Part shown: one piece after another, positions 21,372 to 22,012 of the stretch
Layout: each line of letters begins with the position of its first letter
Position numbering within the stretch: the first letter of the stretch is position 1
Source of the DNA: Gonapodya sp. JEL0774
Taxonomy: Eukaryota; Monoblepharomycota; Monoblepharidomycetes; Monoblepharidales; Gonapodyaceae
DNA length: 22,012 nucleotides
NCBI GenBank assembly: GCA_027604505.1
Contig: JADIIX010000210.1
Coordinates: forward strand, 6,367 to 28,378
Direction: 5' to 3'
Translations under genes and position numbers: made by a program
Notes under the pieces: model-generated
Told to the model about the DNA's origin: nothing
The model's input: the letters and a program-made list of their open reading frames with translations, nothing else
Databases searched by the model: none

Positions 21372-21689
21372 GGTCCGCCCCGACTTTGATGCTTTGATGC
21401 CGAATCTTATGTATAATATGATTGAAGATTCCCAACGACCCCGGCGCCCCTCAAGCCCTAATGACTTGCATCTTCTAAGCCCACATTTAGTATGTCTCCC
21501 ATCGTCAGTTACACAAAGGGGGATTCGAGCCGGCCCACTTTTATATTGACTATCATTCGGCTGTGGCAACACAAGAGTCACCAACGATATTGAGACATGC
21601 GTCACTGTGAAAAGAATGCTGCTCAGCCCAGCGTACATACTCAAAGTTCTGAGAGGTGCACGTCTCTCATTTCTCTTCTTCCTCAGAGT
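21372..21689. other. Intergenic stretch with no gene recognised
   Basis: Short reading frames on both strands (minus 21309-21644, plus 21607-21822) overlap each other and show no family motif. The minus frame has one hydrophobic segment (SSILFTVTHVSISLVTLVL) but no other support. The region probably carries the 3' end of the edge gene and the promoter of the PX gene. Confidence 0.35.
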
Positions 21690-22012
21690 TCATGAGAAGA
21701 CTGGCGCCTGGAGTACTTCGTGGAAAGGCAGATCACCGAAGGAAGCGTATGACAACTCTCCGGCATTTGTACCCTCGGACTTTGTAGCGTATTTGTCTTG
21801 TCCTTCCGTTTGCCGAAACTGAGTAGCGGACTAGGAGTGGGAAGCTAGCCGAGCGAGCTGCAAGAACACCCAAACCCACACACCAACGGAAGAAGTCACA
21901 CATTTCCAGTACCTCGCGCTCACGAGCTCTACGGAATTTTTGGCAATCATGTCGATGAATCCGTTCCAGCAAACCACCGGAAGCGCCAGCTCGTCCCGAT
22001 CGCGCCAATCAT
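21690..22012 (-). CDS. 3' part of an unrecognised gene running off the right edge
   Basis: On the minus strand the frame entering from the window edge reads DWRDRDELALPVVCWNGF then IDMIAKNSVEL, with protein-like composition, and reaches a GTGAGC donor at 21923. Two acceptors keep it in frame: TTGCAG (exon 21857-21831, ending LARLASHS) or CTCAG at 21819 (exon 21818-21690, 42 residues containing QTEGQDKYATKSEG and ending QAPVFS). The longer option looks more like coding sequence. No family was recognised, and the 5' part is outside the window. Confidence 0.4.

Noticed and set aside
21515-21545. B-box-like GATTCGAGCC resembling a tRNA T-loop
   Set aside because: No stable T-stem, acceptor stem or upstream A-box on either strand.
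1-22012. Transposon, CRISPR array, operon or phage-like content
   Set aside because: No transposase or reverse-transcriptase motif, long terminal repeats, regularly spaced repeats or bacterial ribosome-binding sites were seen; dense spliceosomal introns show this is eukaryotic DNA.

Overview
The window reads as nuclear DNA from a fungus, most likely an early-diverging (chytrid-like) lineage. The genes are packed tightly on both strands and split by many short introns. Most introns are 54-115 bases, with GT(G/A)AGT-like donors and CTRAY-type branch sites. A complete GWT1 (GPI inositol acyltransferase), an SNF5 chromatin-remodelling subunit and fungal-style ferric reductase point to Fungi. Reeler-domain membrane proteins and an ERMARD homologue are unusual for yeasts and moulds, which favours an early-diverging group. 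The taxon is inference; no rRNA or organelle marker is present. I see no mobile element, CRISPR array, convincing tRNA or bacterial-type operon.

Layout, left to right. (1) 86-2262, minus: FRE/NOX-type ferric reductase, six exons. (2) 2412-4792, plus: a protein with two Reeler domains that look like a fused tandem duplication; it shares a 149-base divergent promoter with the reductase. (3) 5073-6730 and 6919-8599, minus: two tandem copies of a cyclase-family metal hydrolase, each with ten exons whose coding lengths match one for one. (4) 9027-9803, plus: four-EF-hand calcium-binding protein. (5) 9902-12229, minus: SNF5 with a very long charged insertion between its two repeats. (6) 12350-15017, minus: ERMARD-like ER membrane protein. 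(7) 15253-16364, minus: conserved protein of unknown function. (8) 16625-18430, plus: GWT1, divergent from the previous gene. (9) 18822 to about 21371, minus: PX-domain protein with an unresolved 5' end. (10) 21690 to beyond 22012, minus: 3' end of an unrecognised gene.

Most genes are unrelated housekeeping or signalling genes. The one suggestive grouping is the head-to-head reductase/Reeler pair: animal FRRS1-type ferric reductases carry a Reeler domain and a haem electron-transfer domain in one chain, so the two neighbours could be a split form of that architecture. Exon joins were chosen by reading frame, splice signals and family motifs; nothing was aligned by computer.
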